DNA of 15,640 nucleotides. Origin: a bacterium. Its GTDB lineage: Bacteria; Joyebacterota; Joyebacteria; Joyebacterales; Joyebacteraceae. Positions 1 to 4,242 of this stretch are shown one piece after another (position 1 is the stretch's first letter; every line of letters starts with the position of its first letter). The stretch spans positions 1 through 15,640 of the forward strand of contig JAPEKQ010000032.1 of NCBI GenBank assembly GCA_029990205.1. The letters are read 5' to 3'. A program made the position numbers and the translations under genes. The notes under the pieces were generated by a model. The model was given only the letters and a program-made list of their open reading frames with translations. It searched no databases and was not told the DNA's origin.

Positions 1-180
1 ACGGATGTGACGGGCGCTGCGACGCTGCCTGAGGGCACCGAGATGGTGATGCCCGGCGACAACGTCGAGCTTTCGGTCGAGCTGGTGACTCCGATCGCGA
101 TGGAGGAAGGTCTCCGCTTCGCGATTCGTGAGGGTGGCAGGACCGTCGGCGCCGGCACGATCACGAAGATCATCGAGTAG
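1..180 (+). CDS. tuf: Elongation factor Tu, C-terminal fragment (first tuf copy)
   Basis: The window opens inside this gene in frame 1. It reads 59 residues to a TAG stop at 178-180. These residues form the end of EF-Tu domain III, with the family signatures [19 protein letters not shown] and [19 protein letters not shown], ending KIIE. EF-Tu is the cytoplasmic GTPase that carries aminoacyl-tRNA to the ribosome A site. The GTPase domain lies outside the window. Its place just before rpmG, tRNA-Trp, secE and nusG matches the tufB position of E. coli. The start of a second tuf gene lies at the other edge (15564), so this genome probably carries two copies, which are usually kept nearly identical by gene conversion; the two visible parts do not overlap, so that cannot be tested here. 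The 68-nt gap to rpmG shows no U-tract terminator, so read-through is likely. Confidence 0.97.
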   Translation, partial: TDVTGAATLPEGTEMVMPGDNVELSVELVTPIAMEEGLRFAIREGGRTVGAGTITKIIE

Positions 181-248
181 AGACACACTAGAGTTGGTAG
201 CGCGGCGACCTTGGCGTGGCAGCGTGACCATAGCACGGGAGCAGTATC

Positions 249-398
249 GTGCGTGACATCGTGGTGATCGCTTGCGTCGAGTGCAAGCGCCGGAATTATA
301 CATACACGAAGAACAAGCAATTGCATCCGGACCGCCTGGAGTACAAAAAGTACTGTCGCTTCTGCAACAAGCACACGGTGCATAAGCAGACGCGGTAG
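249..398 (+). CDS. rpmG: 50S ribosomal protein L33, four-cysteine zinc-ribbon form
   Basis: A 49-residue protein starting at GTG 249, with a GGGAG Shine-Dalgarno at 237-241 placed 7 nt upstream, and ending at TAG 396-398. It begins [19 protein letters not shown] and ends KHTVHKQTR. Two Cys pairs, C9-x2-C12 and C36-x2-C39, are the zinc-ribbon ligands of the 'C+' L33 type, so the protein should bind zinc. Length and sequence are typical of L33, a small 50S protein near the E site. It uses several A/T-ending codons (AAT, TAT, ACA, CAA, TTG, CAT) that are rarer in the large neighbouring genes. The tuf-rpmG-tRNA-Trp-secE order is common in bacteria. The gene is too short to stand out as an open frame, but identity is clear from sequence and context. 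Confidence 0.95.
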   Translation: MRDIVVIACVECKRRNYTYTKNKQLHPDRLEYKKYCRFCNKHTVHKQTR

Positions 399-410
399 GC
401 AGGCGCGGAC

Positions 411-481
411 GTGTCCTTCGGGGCACAGCGTTCCACGGAACGCGGCGCTCCAAGCGGAGCGCGGCACTCCACAGAGAGCGC
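411..481 (+). repeat. Cluster of four abutting hairpins after rpmG
   Basis: Four palindromes follow one another with single-base spacers. The first is GTGTCC-TTCG-GGGCAC (411-426), with one G-U pair and a cUUCGg tetraloop. The second is GCGTTC-CACG-GAACGC (428-443). The third is GCGCTCC-AAGC-GGAGCGC (445-462). The fourth is GCACTCCACAGAGAGCGC (464-481), which can form a six-position stem with one A-C mismatch. Units three and four match at 13 of 18 positions, so these look like diverged tandem copies. No U-run follows, so this is not a standard intrinsic terminator. It could be an RNase processing signal, a 3' stabiliser of the rpmG mRNA, or a REP-like repeat. Confidence 0.7.
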
Positions 482-495
482 AAGGCGGAGCCCGG

Positions 496-509
496 GACCC
501 TCAGGGGTC
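496..509 (+). other. Small hairpin in the rpmG-tRNA spacer
   Basis: GACCC-TCAG-GGGTC forms a perfect 5-bp stem with a 4-nt loop. It lies 14 nt after the four-hairpin cluster and has no U-tract. On its own it could be chance; together with the neighbouring structures it adds to the impression that the whole 258-nt spacer is folded RNA. Confidence 0.4.
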
Positions 510-560
510 ACGAGGTTCTGCGCCGAGCCGCATCCGGAGACGTTGAGACGGCGAGCTCAG

Positions 561-594
561 GTGAACGCGGAGCACCGTGTGCATCGCGCTTCAC
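561..594 (+). other. Extended interrupted hairpin upstream of tRNA-Trp
   Basis: The arms GTGAA-CGCG (561-569) and CGCG-c-TTCAC (585-594) pair over 9 bp with one bulged C at 589. Inside, after a 2x2 internal loop, GCAC (572-575) pairs with GTGC (579-582) around a CGT loop. This gives about 13 bp in all. It ends 62 nt before the mature tRNA 5' end. Possible roles are an RNase III or RNase E processing site in the tRNA precursor, or part of an unrecognised small RNA. No protein-coding gene is supported in 399-656. Confidence 0.5.
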
Positions 595-656
595 CCGCGG
601 GTCCACGTCACGGATGATGCCCAAGGGTAGTCCAAGGTAAGCGAGCAGAGTCATGC

Positions 657-734
657 AGGCCTGTAGCTCTAATTGGTTAGAGCGCCGGTCTCCAAAACCG
701 GATGTTGGGGGTTCGAATCCCTCCAGGCCTGCCA
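657..734 (+). tRNA. trnW: tRNA-Trp (anticodon CCA)
   Basis: A complete cloverleaf can be drawn. The acceptor stem AGGCCTG (657-663) pairs perfectly with CAGGCCT (724-730). The D arm is GCTC/GAGC around a 10-nt loop TAATTGGTTA. The anticodon stem CCGGT/ACCGG closes the loop CTCCAAA, with anticodon CCA at 692-694 reading UGG. The variable loop is 5 nt. The T arm GGGGG/CCCTC, with one G-U pair, holds TTCGAAT. The discriminator is G731, as expected for bacterial tRNA-Trp, and the 3' CCA is encoded at 732-734. A tRNA-Trp gene just before secE is a well-known bacterial arrangement. It is probably co-transcribed with rpmG and secE and cut out of the precursor. Confidence 0.98.
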
Positions 735-738
735 CTGT

Positions 739-779
739 CTCACTGCGCTTCACGCTGCTTTAGGCGTCCGGATAGTGAG
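739..779 (+). promoter_or_regulatory. Hairpin that can hide the secE ribosome binding site
   Basis: CTCACT (739-744) is complementary to AGTGAG (774-779), which overlaps the presumed secE Shine-Dalgarno GTGAGG (775-780). Inside, ACGC (752-755) can pair with GCGT (764-767). The hairpin begins 5 nt after the tRNA-Trp CCA. It could limit secE translation until tRNA processing or a translating ribosome changes the fold. The pairing is seen directly; the regulatory role is inferred. Confidence 0.45.
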
Positions 780-784
780 GTTTC

Positions 785-970
785 ATGTTTGAGAGACTAG
801 TCAAGTTCATCCGTGAGGTGAGGAACGAGATGCGGCGCGTCTCGTGGCCGTCGCGAGATGAAGTTCGCGAGTCCACGACCGTTGTCATCGTGATCGTTCT
901 CATTCTTGCAGTGTTCATTGGCCTAGTCGACCGGGCGCTGTCCTTCCTGATCAGCCTCGTGTTCGGCTAG
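785..970 (+). CDS. secE: Preprotein translocase subunit SecE (single-span form)
   Basis: A 61-residue protein from ATG 785, with GTGAGG 5-10 nt upstream. SecE is the clamp-like membrane subunit of the SecYEG protein-export channel. The N-terminal amphipathic cytoplasmic helix (residues 1-26) includes the conserved segment MRRVSWPSRDEV. One hydrophobic span follows at about residues 31-59. It lacks the two extra N-terminal spans of the 127-residue E. coli protein, so it is the short form found in most bacteria. It sits between tRNA-Trp and nusG, the near-universal secE-nusG pairing, with a 44-nt gap to the nusG start chosen here. Confidence 0.96.
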   Translation: MFERLVKFIREVRNEMRRVSWPSRDEVRESTTVVIVIVLILAVFIGLVDRALSFLISLVFG

Positions 971-1014
971 ACAGCCAGGAACGCTGCATACCGGTGGGAC
1001 GACTGGACGGGGTA

Positions 1015-1548
1015 ATGCCAGTGAAGCATTGGTATGCGATTCATACGTACTCGGGACACGAGTACAAGGTCCGCGAGAAGCTGGCGGGGAAGATCGCCGC
1101 TGAGAAGCTCGAGGACCGGTTCGGCCAGATCATCATCGCGACGGAGGAGTTCGTCGAGATGAAGGACGGCAAGCGCCGTACGGCCGAGCGGAAGCTGTTC
1201 CCAGGCTATCTCCTCATTGAGATGGAGATGGACGATCAGACGTTCTACCTGGTGAAGGAGACGCAGGGAGTCTCCGCATTCATCGGTACGACGTCCGGTC
1301 CCCAGCCTCTGGAGCAGCACGACATAGACCGCATCCTCGGTCGCATCGAGAAGAAGCCGTCGAAGGAGCGCCCGGAGATCCCGTACCAGGTTGGCGAGCA
1401 GGTGCGGTGCATCGACGGTCCGTTCAGTGGTTTCAACGGCCTCATCGACGAGATCGACGGAGAGCGCGGTAAGGTCAAGGTGATGGTGTCGATCTTTGGT
1501 CGCGCCACGCCGGTCGAGCTCGATTTCCTGCAGGTGGAATCGACGTAG
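1015..1548 (+). CDS. nusG: Transcription termination/antitermination protein NusG
   Basis: NusG binds the RNA polymerase clamp through its N-terminal domain and contacts S10 or Rho through its C-terminal KOW domain. The start used here, ATG 1015, gives 177 residues opening MPVKHWYAIHTYSG, the family N terminus. GTG 1021 is equally possible and has better spacing from GGACGGGG (1005-1012). GTG 994, seven codons upstream, has no good ribosome site. The NGN domain spans about residues 5-105 and includes RKLFPGYLLIEM. The KOW domain runs from about residue 124, with the motif CIDGPFSGFNGLIDEID. The stop is TAG 1546-1548. Length matches typical NusG (about 175-185 residues), with no domain II insertion. 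Confidence 0.95.
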   Translation: MPVKHWYAIHTYSGHEYKVREKLAGKIAAEKLEDRFGQIIIATEEFVEMKDGKRRTAERKLFPGYLLIEMEMDDQTFYLVKETQGVSAFIGTTSGPQPLEQHDIDRILGRIEKKPSKERPEIPYQVGEQVRCIDGPFSGFNGLIDEIDGERGKVKVMVSIFGRATPVELDFLQVEST

Positions 1549-1551
1549 CTT

Positions 1552-1568
1552 GCGCCGATGTGCGGCGC
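1552..1568 (+). promoter_or_regulatory. Hairpin in the nusG-rplK spacer
   Basis: GCGCCG-ATGTG-CGGCGC is a perfect 6-bp stem with a 5-nt loop, starting 3 nt after the nusG stop and ending 37 nt before the rplK start. In E. coli the translational operator for the repressor L1 lies just ahead of rplK, so this is a candidate site of that kind. I could not match an L1-binding consensus, so the role is open. Confidence 0.4.
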
Positions 1569-1605
1569 TCGCGTTGAACACGACAGGCACACGAGGGAAA
1601 CACGC

Positions 1606-2031
1606 ATGGCGAAGAAGATCATTGGGACCGTCAAGCTGCAGATCGCTGCCGGGCAGGCCACATCGGCCCCGCCGGTCGGTCCCGCGCTCGGTCCGTACGG
1701 AATGGACATCGGCGGTTTCTGCAAGCAGTTCAACGCCAAGACGAAGGACCAGCCCGGGATGATCATCCCGGTGGTGCTCACCGTCTATCAGGACCGGACC
1801 TTCTCCTTCATCACCAAGACGCCGCCGGCGTCGGTGCTGCTGAGGAAGGCCGCCGGTCTGGCGAAGGGCTCGTCCGTTCCGAACCGCGACAAGGTCGGGA
1901 AGGTCACGAGGAAGCAGCTGCTCGAGATCGCGAAGATCAAGGCTGTCGACCTCAACGCCTCAGACGACGAGGCCGCGATCATGATGATCGCCGGCACCGC
2001 GCGGAGCATGGGCATCGAGGTCATCGGCTGA
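1606..2031 (+). CDS. rplK: 50S ribosomal protein L11
   Basis: A 141-residue protein, the usual L11 length, from ATG 1606 with GAGGG 8 nt upstream (1593-1597). L11 binds the 23S rRNA GTPase-associated centre at the base of the L12 stalk and influences EF-G and RelA function. The N-terminal domain (about 1-70) carries [19 protein letters not shown], with the Pro22-Pro23 region that contacts thiostrepton in other bacteria. The C-terminal RNA-binding domain (about 76-141) includes [14 protein letters not shown] and ends [11 protein letters not shown]. An in-frame reading upstream to 1558 exists, but the ribosome site and homology favour 1606. The coding sequence contains an 18-bp perfect palindrome at 1754-1771. 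An unusually long structured spacer separates it from rplA. Confidence 0.97.
   Translation: MAKKIIGTVKLQIAAGQATSAPPVGPALGPYGMDIGGFCKQFNAKTKDQPGMIIPVVLTVYQDRTFSFITKTPPASVLLRKAAGLAKGSSVPNRDKVGKVTRKQLLEIAKIKAVDLNASDDEAAIMMIAGTARSMGIEVIG
1754..1771. repeat. 18-bp perfect palindrome inside rplK
   Basis: CCGGGATGATCATCCCGG is identical on both strands and encodes the conserved stretch GMIIPV of L11. It may be only a by-product of codon choice (GGG ATG ATC ATC CCG). It could also serve as a dimeric protein-binding site. No second copy was noticed in the window. Confidence 0.6.
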
Positions 2032-2199
2032 TGCACGGCCGCCGCGAGCGGCGGCAAAGTGCATCAGCTTGGCAGTTCGCTGTGCGAACTGCTGGCGAGT
2101 TTGGGATGGAGGGTGCGGTCCTTGTAGAGGACTGCCTTGGCGACGGCGAAGTCGTCGCCCCGAGACCACGGCGGATTTCCGTGGGAGGGCCGAGGGCCC
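2031..2199 (+). promoter_or_regulatory. Six-hairpin structured spacer between rplK and rplA
   Basis: Six inverted repeats lie in a row. (1) ATGCAC/GTGCAT encloses GCCGCCG/CGGCGGC (2031-2064), overlapping the rplK stop. (2) GCAGTTCGC-TGT-GCGAACTGC (2072-2092) is a perfect 9-bp stem. (3) GCGGTCCT/AGGACTGC (2116-2136) is 8 bp with one G-U pair. (4) GGCGACG/CGTCGCC (2140-2160). (5) CCACGG/CCGTGG (2166-2184). (6) GGGCC-GAG-GGCCC (2187-2199). The rplA ribosome site follows at once. None has a U-tract. The spacer may be a leader that lets rplA be controlled apart from rplK, a processing region, or an inserted repeat element. I do not recognise it as a known RNA family. Confidence 0.65.
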
Positions 2200-2216
2200 G
2201 AGGAGAAGGGGAGCGG

Positions 2217-2921
2217 ATGAAGAGAAGCAACCGATACGACGAGGTGAAGAAGGCCGCGCAGGAAGGCGGCCCCTTCGAACTCGATCGCGCGGTGGAGCTG
2301 GTCAAGGCTGGCGCGACGGCCAAGTTCGACGAGACCATCGAGGTCGCGTTCCGACTGGGCGTCGACGTGAAGCGTTCGGACCAGCAGCTGCGTGGAACCA
2401 TCGTTCTGCCGCACGGCACGGGACGGAGCGTGAAGATCCTCGTGCTGGCTCAGGGCGAGAAGATCAGTGAGGCCGAAGAGGCCGGAGCGGACTTCGTCGG
2501 CGGCGAGGACATGGTCGCGAAGATCCAGGGTGGTTGGCTTGACTTCGATACCGCTATCGCCACCCCGGACATGATGAAGTTCGTCGGCAGGCTCGGCAAG
2601 ATCCTCGGTCCGCGCGGTCTGATGCCGAACCCGAAGACGGGAACGGTGACCATGGACATCGCGAAGGCCGTCTCCGAGGCCAAGGCGGGCAAGGTCGAGT
2701 ACCGCACCGACAAGACCGGCAACGTCCACGTGGGCATCGGCAAGGCCTCGTTCGAGGCCGAGCAGCTCAAGGGCAACATGGAGTCCCTGACGCGTGAGAT
2801 CCTCCGCGCGAAGCCTGCGGCGGCGAAGGGCACTTACATCAAGAACGTGACGATGTCTTCGACGATGGGACCGGGCGTAGATCTCGAAGTCGCGGCGCTC
2901 ATCGACGCGGTCAAGCAGTAG
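2217..2921 (+). CDS. rplA: 50S ribosomal protein L1
   Basis: L1 forms the mobile stalk that helps release deacylated tRNA from the E site and, in many bacteria, represses its own operon. ATG 2217 gives 234 residues, the normal length. It begins [20 protein letters not shown], the expected L1 N terminus, with AGGAG (2201-2205) and GGGGAG (2208-2213) upstream. Domain I is split around domain II. Conserved motifs include [36 protein letters not shown] (the family signature) and the C-terminal [16 protein letters not shown]. The frame stays open upstream as far as ATG 2031, but that 62-codon extension crosses the hairpin spacer and has no L1 homology that I can see, so it is not included. The gap to rplJ is 56 nt. 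Confidence 0.96.
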   Translation: MKRSNRYDEVKKAAQEGGPFELDRAVELVKAGATAKFDETIEVAFRLGVDVKRSDQQLRGTIVLPHGTGRSVKILVLAQGEKISEAEEAGADFVGGEDMVAKIQGGWLDFDTAIATPDMMKFVGRLGKILGPRGLMPNPKTGTVTMDIAKAVSEAKAGKVEYRTDKTGNVHVGIGKASFEAEQLKGNMESLTREILRAKPAAAKGTYIKNVTMSSTMGPGVDLEVAALIDAVKQ

Positions 2922-2977
2922 CCGAGCCGTTCAAGCGCAGATGCGCGCGAACTGCCATCTACACAGAGAGGCAACGG

Positions 2978-3499
2978 ATGCAGAGACACCAGAAAGAAGC
3001 CTTCATCGAGTCACTCGACAAGCAGCTCGAAGGCGCCGGCGTCGTGATCCTGAGTGACTTCTCGGGGATGGATGTCGAGACCGCCAACGAGATCAGGCGT
3101 CGCTTCAGAGAGTCCTCGGTTCAGTACCGGGTGGTCAAGAACACGCTCGCCCGGAGAGTGTTCGAGTCCAAGGGACTCGGGACGCTCGCGGAGCACCTCA
3201 CGGGTCCGAACGGTCTCGTGATCTCCGAAGAGGATCCGGTCGCTCCGGCGAAGATCCTCGTTGAGTTCGAGAAGAAGAACAAGACCCCCCAGATCAAGTT
3301 CGGGTGGGTCGATGCCACACTGATGTCGGCGGCCGACATCCGCAAGCTTGCGGATCTCCCGTCCCGCGAGGTTCTGCTGGCGCAGATCGCGGCCGGGTTC
3401 CAGGCGCCGGTGGCCGGACTGGCCCGTCTGCTCAACGAGCTGACGCGGACGCTGGTCGCCACGCTCGACGCAGTGGCAAAGCAGAAGGCAGCAGCCTAG
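2978..3499 (+). CDS. rplJ: 50S ribosomal protein L10
   Basis: L10 anchors the L7/L12 dimers to 23S rRNA beside L11. The 173-residue protein starts at ATG 2978 with GAGAGG 6 nt upstream and ends at TAG 3497-3499. The N-terminal rRNA-binding domain (about 1-130) includes ANEIRRRFRESSVQYRVVKNTLARR, of which VVKNTLARR is the family signature, and HLTGPNGLVISEEDP. The C-terminal helix that docks L12 dimers is at about 135-173, containing FQAPVAGLARLLNELTRTL. In E. coli the L10-L12 complex represses translation by binding upstream of rplJ. The 56-nt leader here is short for that fold, with only a weak AGATG/CATCT pairing (2939-2960). Confidence 0.96.
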   Translation: MQRHQKEAFIESLDKQLEGAGVVILSDFSGMDVETANEIRRRFRESSVQYRVVKNTLARRVFESKGLGTLAEHLTGPNGLVISEEDPVAPAKILVEFEKKNKTPQIKFGWVDATLMSAADIRKLADLPSREVLLAQIAAGFQAPVAGLARLLNELTRTLVATLDAVAKQKAAA

Positions 3500-3569
3500 G
3501 GCACCGTCGCCCCGGGCGCGCCGCAACCAGCGGGGCGTGCCACCGGTTCGTGACAGGAACGTCGGGTGG
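3500..3569 (+). promoter_or_regulatory. Two hairpins in the rplJ-rplL spacer
   Basis: The first (3500-3541) begins right after the rplJ stop. GGCAC (3500-3504) pairs with GTGCC (3537-3541), and GCCCCG (3509-3514) pairs with CGGGGC (3531-3536). The second (3540-3569) pairs CCACC with GGTGG around an inner GTTC/GAAC and overlaps the base of the first by 2 nt, so the two may compete. No U-tract follows. Because L12 is needed in several copies per L10, hairpins here could block 3' decay or free the strong rplL ribosome site. That role is inferred. Confidence 0.5.
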
Positions 3570-3650
3570 ACAGAGCAAGACCTCGCTGTAGAGATAAGGC
3601 CGTTTGAACGTTCTGAGGCAACAAGCTGAGTAACCTGTTGGAGGTTGATC

Positions 3651-4091
3651 ATGGCAGAAGAGACGAAGGTCGAGACCACCGAGGCTCCGGCCGAGGAGAA
3701 GAAGGTCGAGCTGAGCGGTAAGGTCGCAGACATCATCGGTACGATCGAGGGAATGACGGTTCTTGAGATGGCCGACCTTGTGAAGGCTCTCGAGGACAAG
3801 TTCGGTGTCACGGCGGCCGCTCCGGTCGCGATGGCTGCCGCTCCCGCCGCCGGCGGTGGTGGCGACGCTGCTGAGGAGAAGACGGAGTTCGACGTCATCC
3901 TCGCGGACACCGGTGAGAAGAAGTTCCAGGTCGTGAAGGTCATCCGTCAGATGACCGACCTCGGTCTCAAGGAGGCCAAGGAGCTCGTCGACAACCCGGG
4001 GCAGGCCATCAAGAAGGAGCTGTCCAAGGAAGAGGCCGACGAGATGAAGAAGAAGCTCGAGGAGGCGGGAGCCAAGGTCGAGCTCAAGTAG
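3651..4091 (+). CDS. rplL: 50S ribosomal protein L7/L12
   Basis: L7/L12 forms the multi-copy stalk that recruits translational GTPases. The start is ATG 3651, with a strong GGAGG (3640-3644) 6 nt upstream, giving 146 residues. TTG 3645 lies in frame but has no room for a ribosome site. The first 20 residues are an acidic, Lys-containing extension ([20 protein letters not shown]) not found in E. coli L12 (120 residues). The dimerisation domain follows at about 21-53 ([20 protein letters not shown]). Then comes an Ala/Gly/Pro hinge at about 54-77 and the factor-binding C-terminal domain at about 78-146, with [19 protein letters not shown]. The stop is TAG 4089-4091. The 151-nt gaps on each side are the longest in this part of the cluster and both are hairpin-rich. 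Confidence 0.97.
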   Translation: MAEETKVETTEAPAEEKKVELSGKVADIIGTIEGMTVLEMADLVKALEDKFGVTAAAPVAMAAAPAAGGGGDAAEEKTEFDVILADTGEKKFQVVKVIRQMTDLGLKEAKELVDNPGQAIKKELSKEEADEMKKKLEEAGAKVELK

Positions 4092-4102
4092 CACTCTTGC
4101 GA

Positions 4103-4242
4103 CCGGAGCCGAGGCGCTCCGGGTGTGATAGCAGAGTTTGGAGACGAGGGGACGGAGACACCGTCTTCGTTCCCTCTCTCCGGCGAGAGGCGAGAGCCCG
4201 AAGCGCGGGCCAGGGCCTCTCCAGACGGAGGGTGATGGATCG
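4103..4242 (+). promoter_or_regulatory. Attenuator-like leader of rpoB with competing helices
   Basis: The spacer holds a stable hairpin CCGGAGC-CGAGGC-GCTCCGG (4103-4122), then a set of alternatives. Segment 1 (GAGGG, 4146-4150) plus GACGG (4151-4155) pairs with CCGTC (4161-4165) and segment 2 (CCCTC, 4172-4176). Segment 2 (CCTCTC, 4173-4178) can instead pair with segment 3 (GAGAGG, 4185-4190). Segment 3 (GAGAGGC, 4185-4191) can instead pair with segment 4 (GCCTCTC, 4215-4221), closing over GCCCG/CGGGC (4196-4210). Segment 2 also matches GAGGG of the Shine-Dalgarno (4228-4232). E. coli has a transcription attenuator at this same place between rplL and rpoB. No U-tract is seen here, so action on translation or through Rho is as likely. 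Confidence 0.5.

Noticed and set aside
190-240. tRNA-like D-arm (GAGTTGGTAGCGC) between tuf and rpmG
   Set aside because: No acceptor, anticodon or T arm could be drawn around it; the likeness is limited to a few bases.
508-753. Reverse-strand open frame across tRNA-Trp
   Set aside because: It reads through the antisense of a certain tRNA and a hairpin region, and has no ribosome site or recognisable domain.
2031-2216. N-terminally extended L1 or small gene starting at ATG 2031 overlapping the rplK stop
   Set aside because: The frame is open into rplA, but the sequence is dominated by inverted repeats, the translation has no L1-like features, and ATG 2217 has a good ribosome site and the canonical N terminus.
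3604-3636. Possible sigma-70 promoter (TTGAAC at 3604-3609) ahead of rplL
   Set aside because: No acceptable -10 box lies 16-18 bp downstream; the nearest, TAACCT, matches three of six at a 21-bp spacing.
4138-4242. Extended RpoB from TTG 4138
   Set aside because: There is no ribosome site at that TTG, the added residues are low-complexity Arg/Gly/Pro with no RpoB homology, and the region is hairpin-rich leader.
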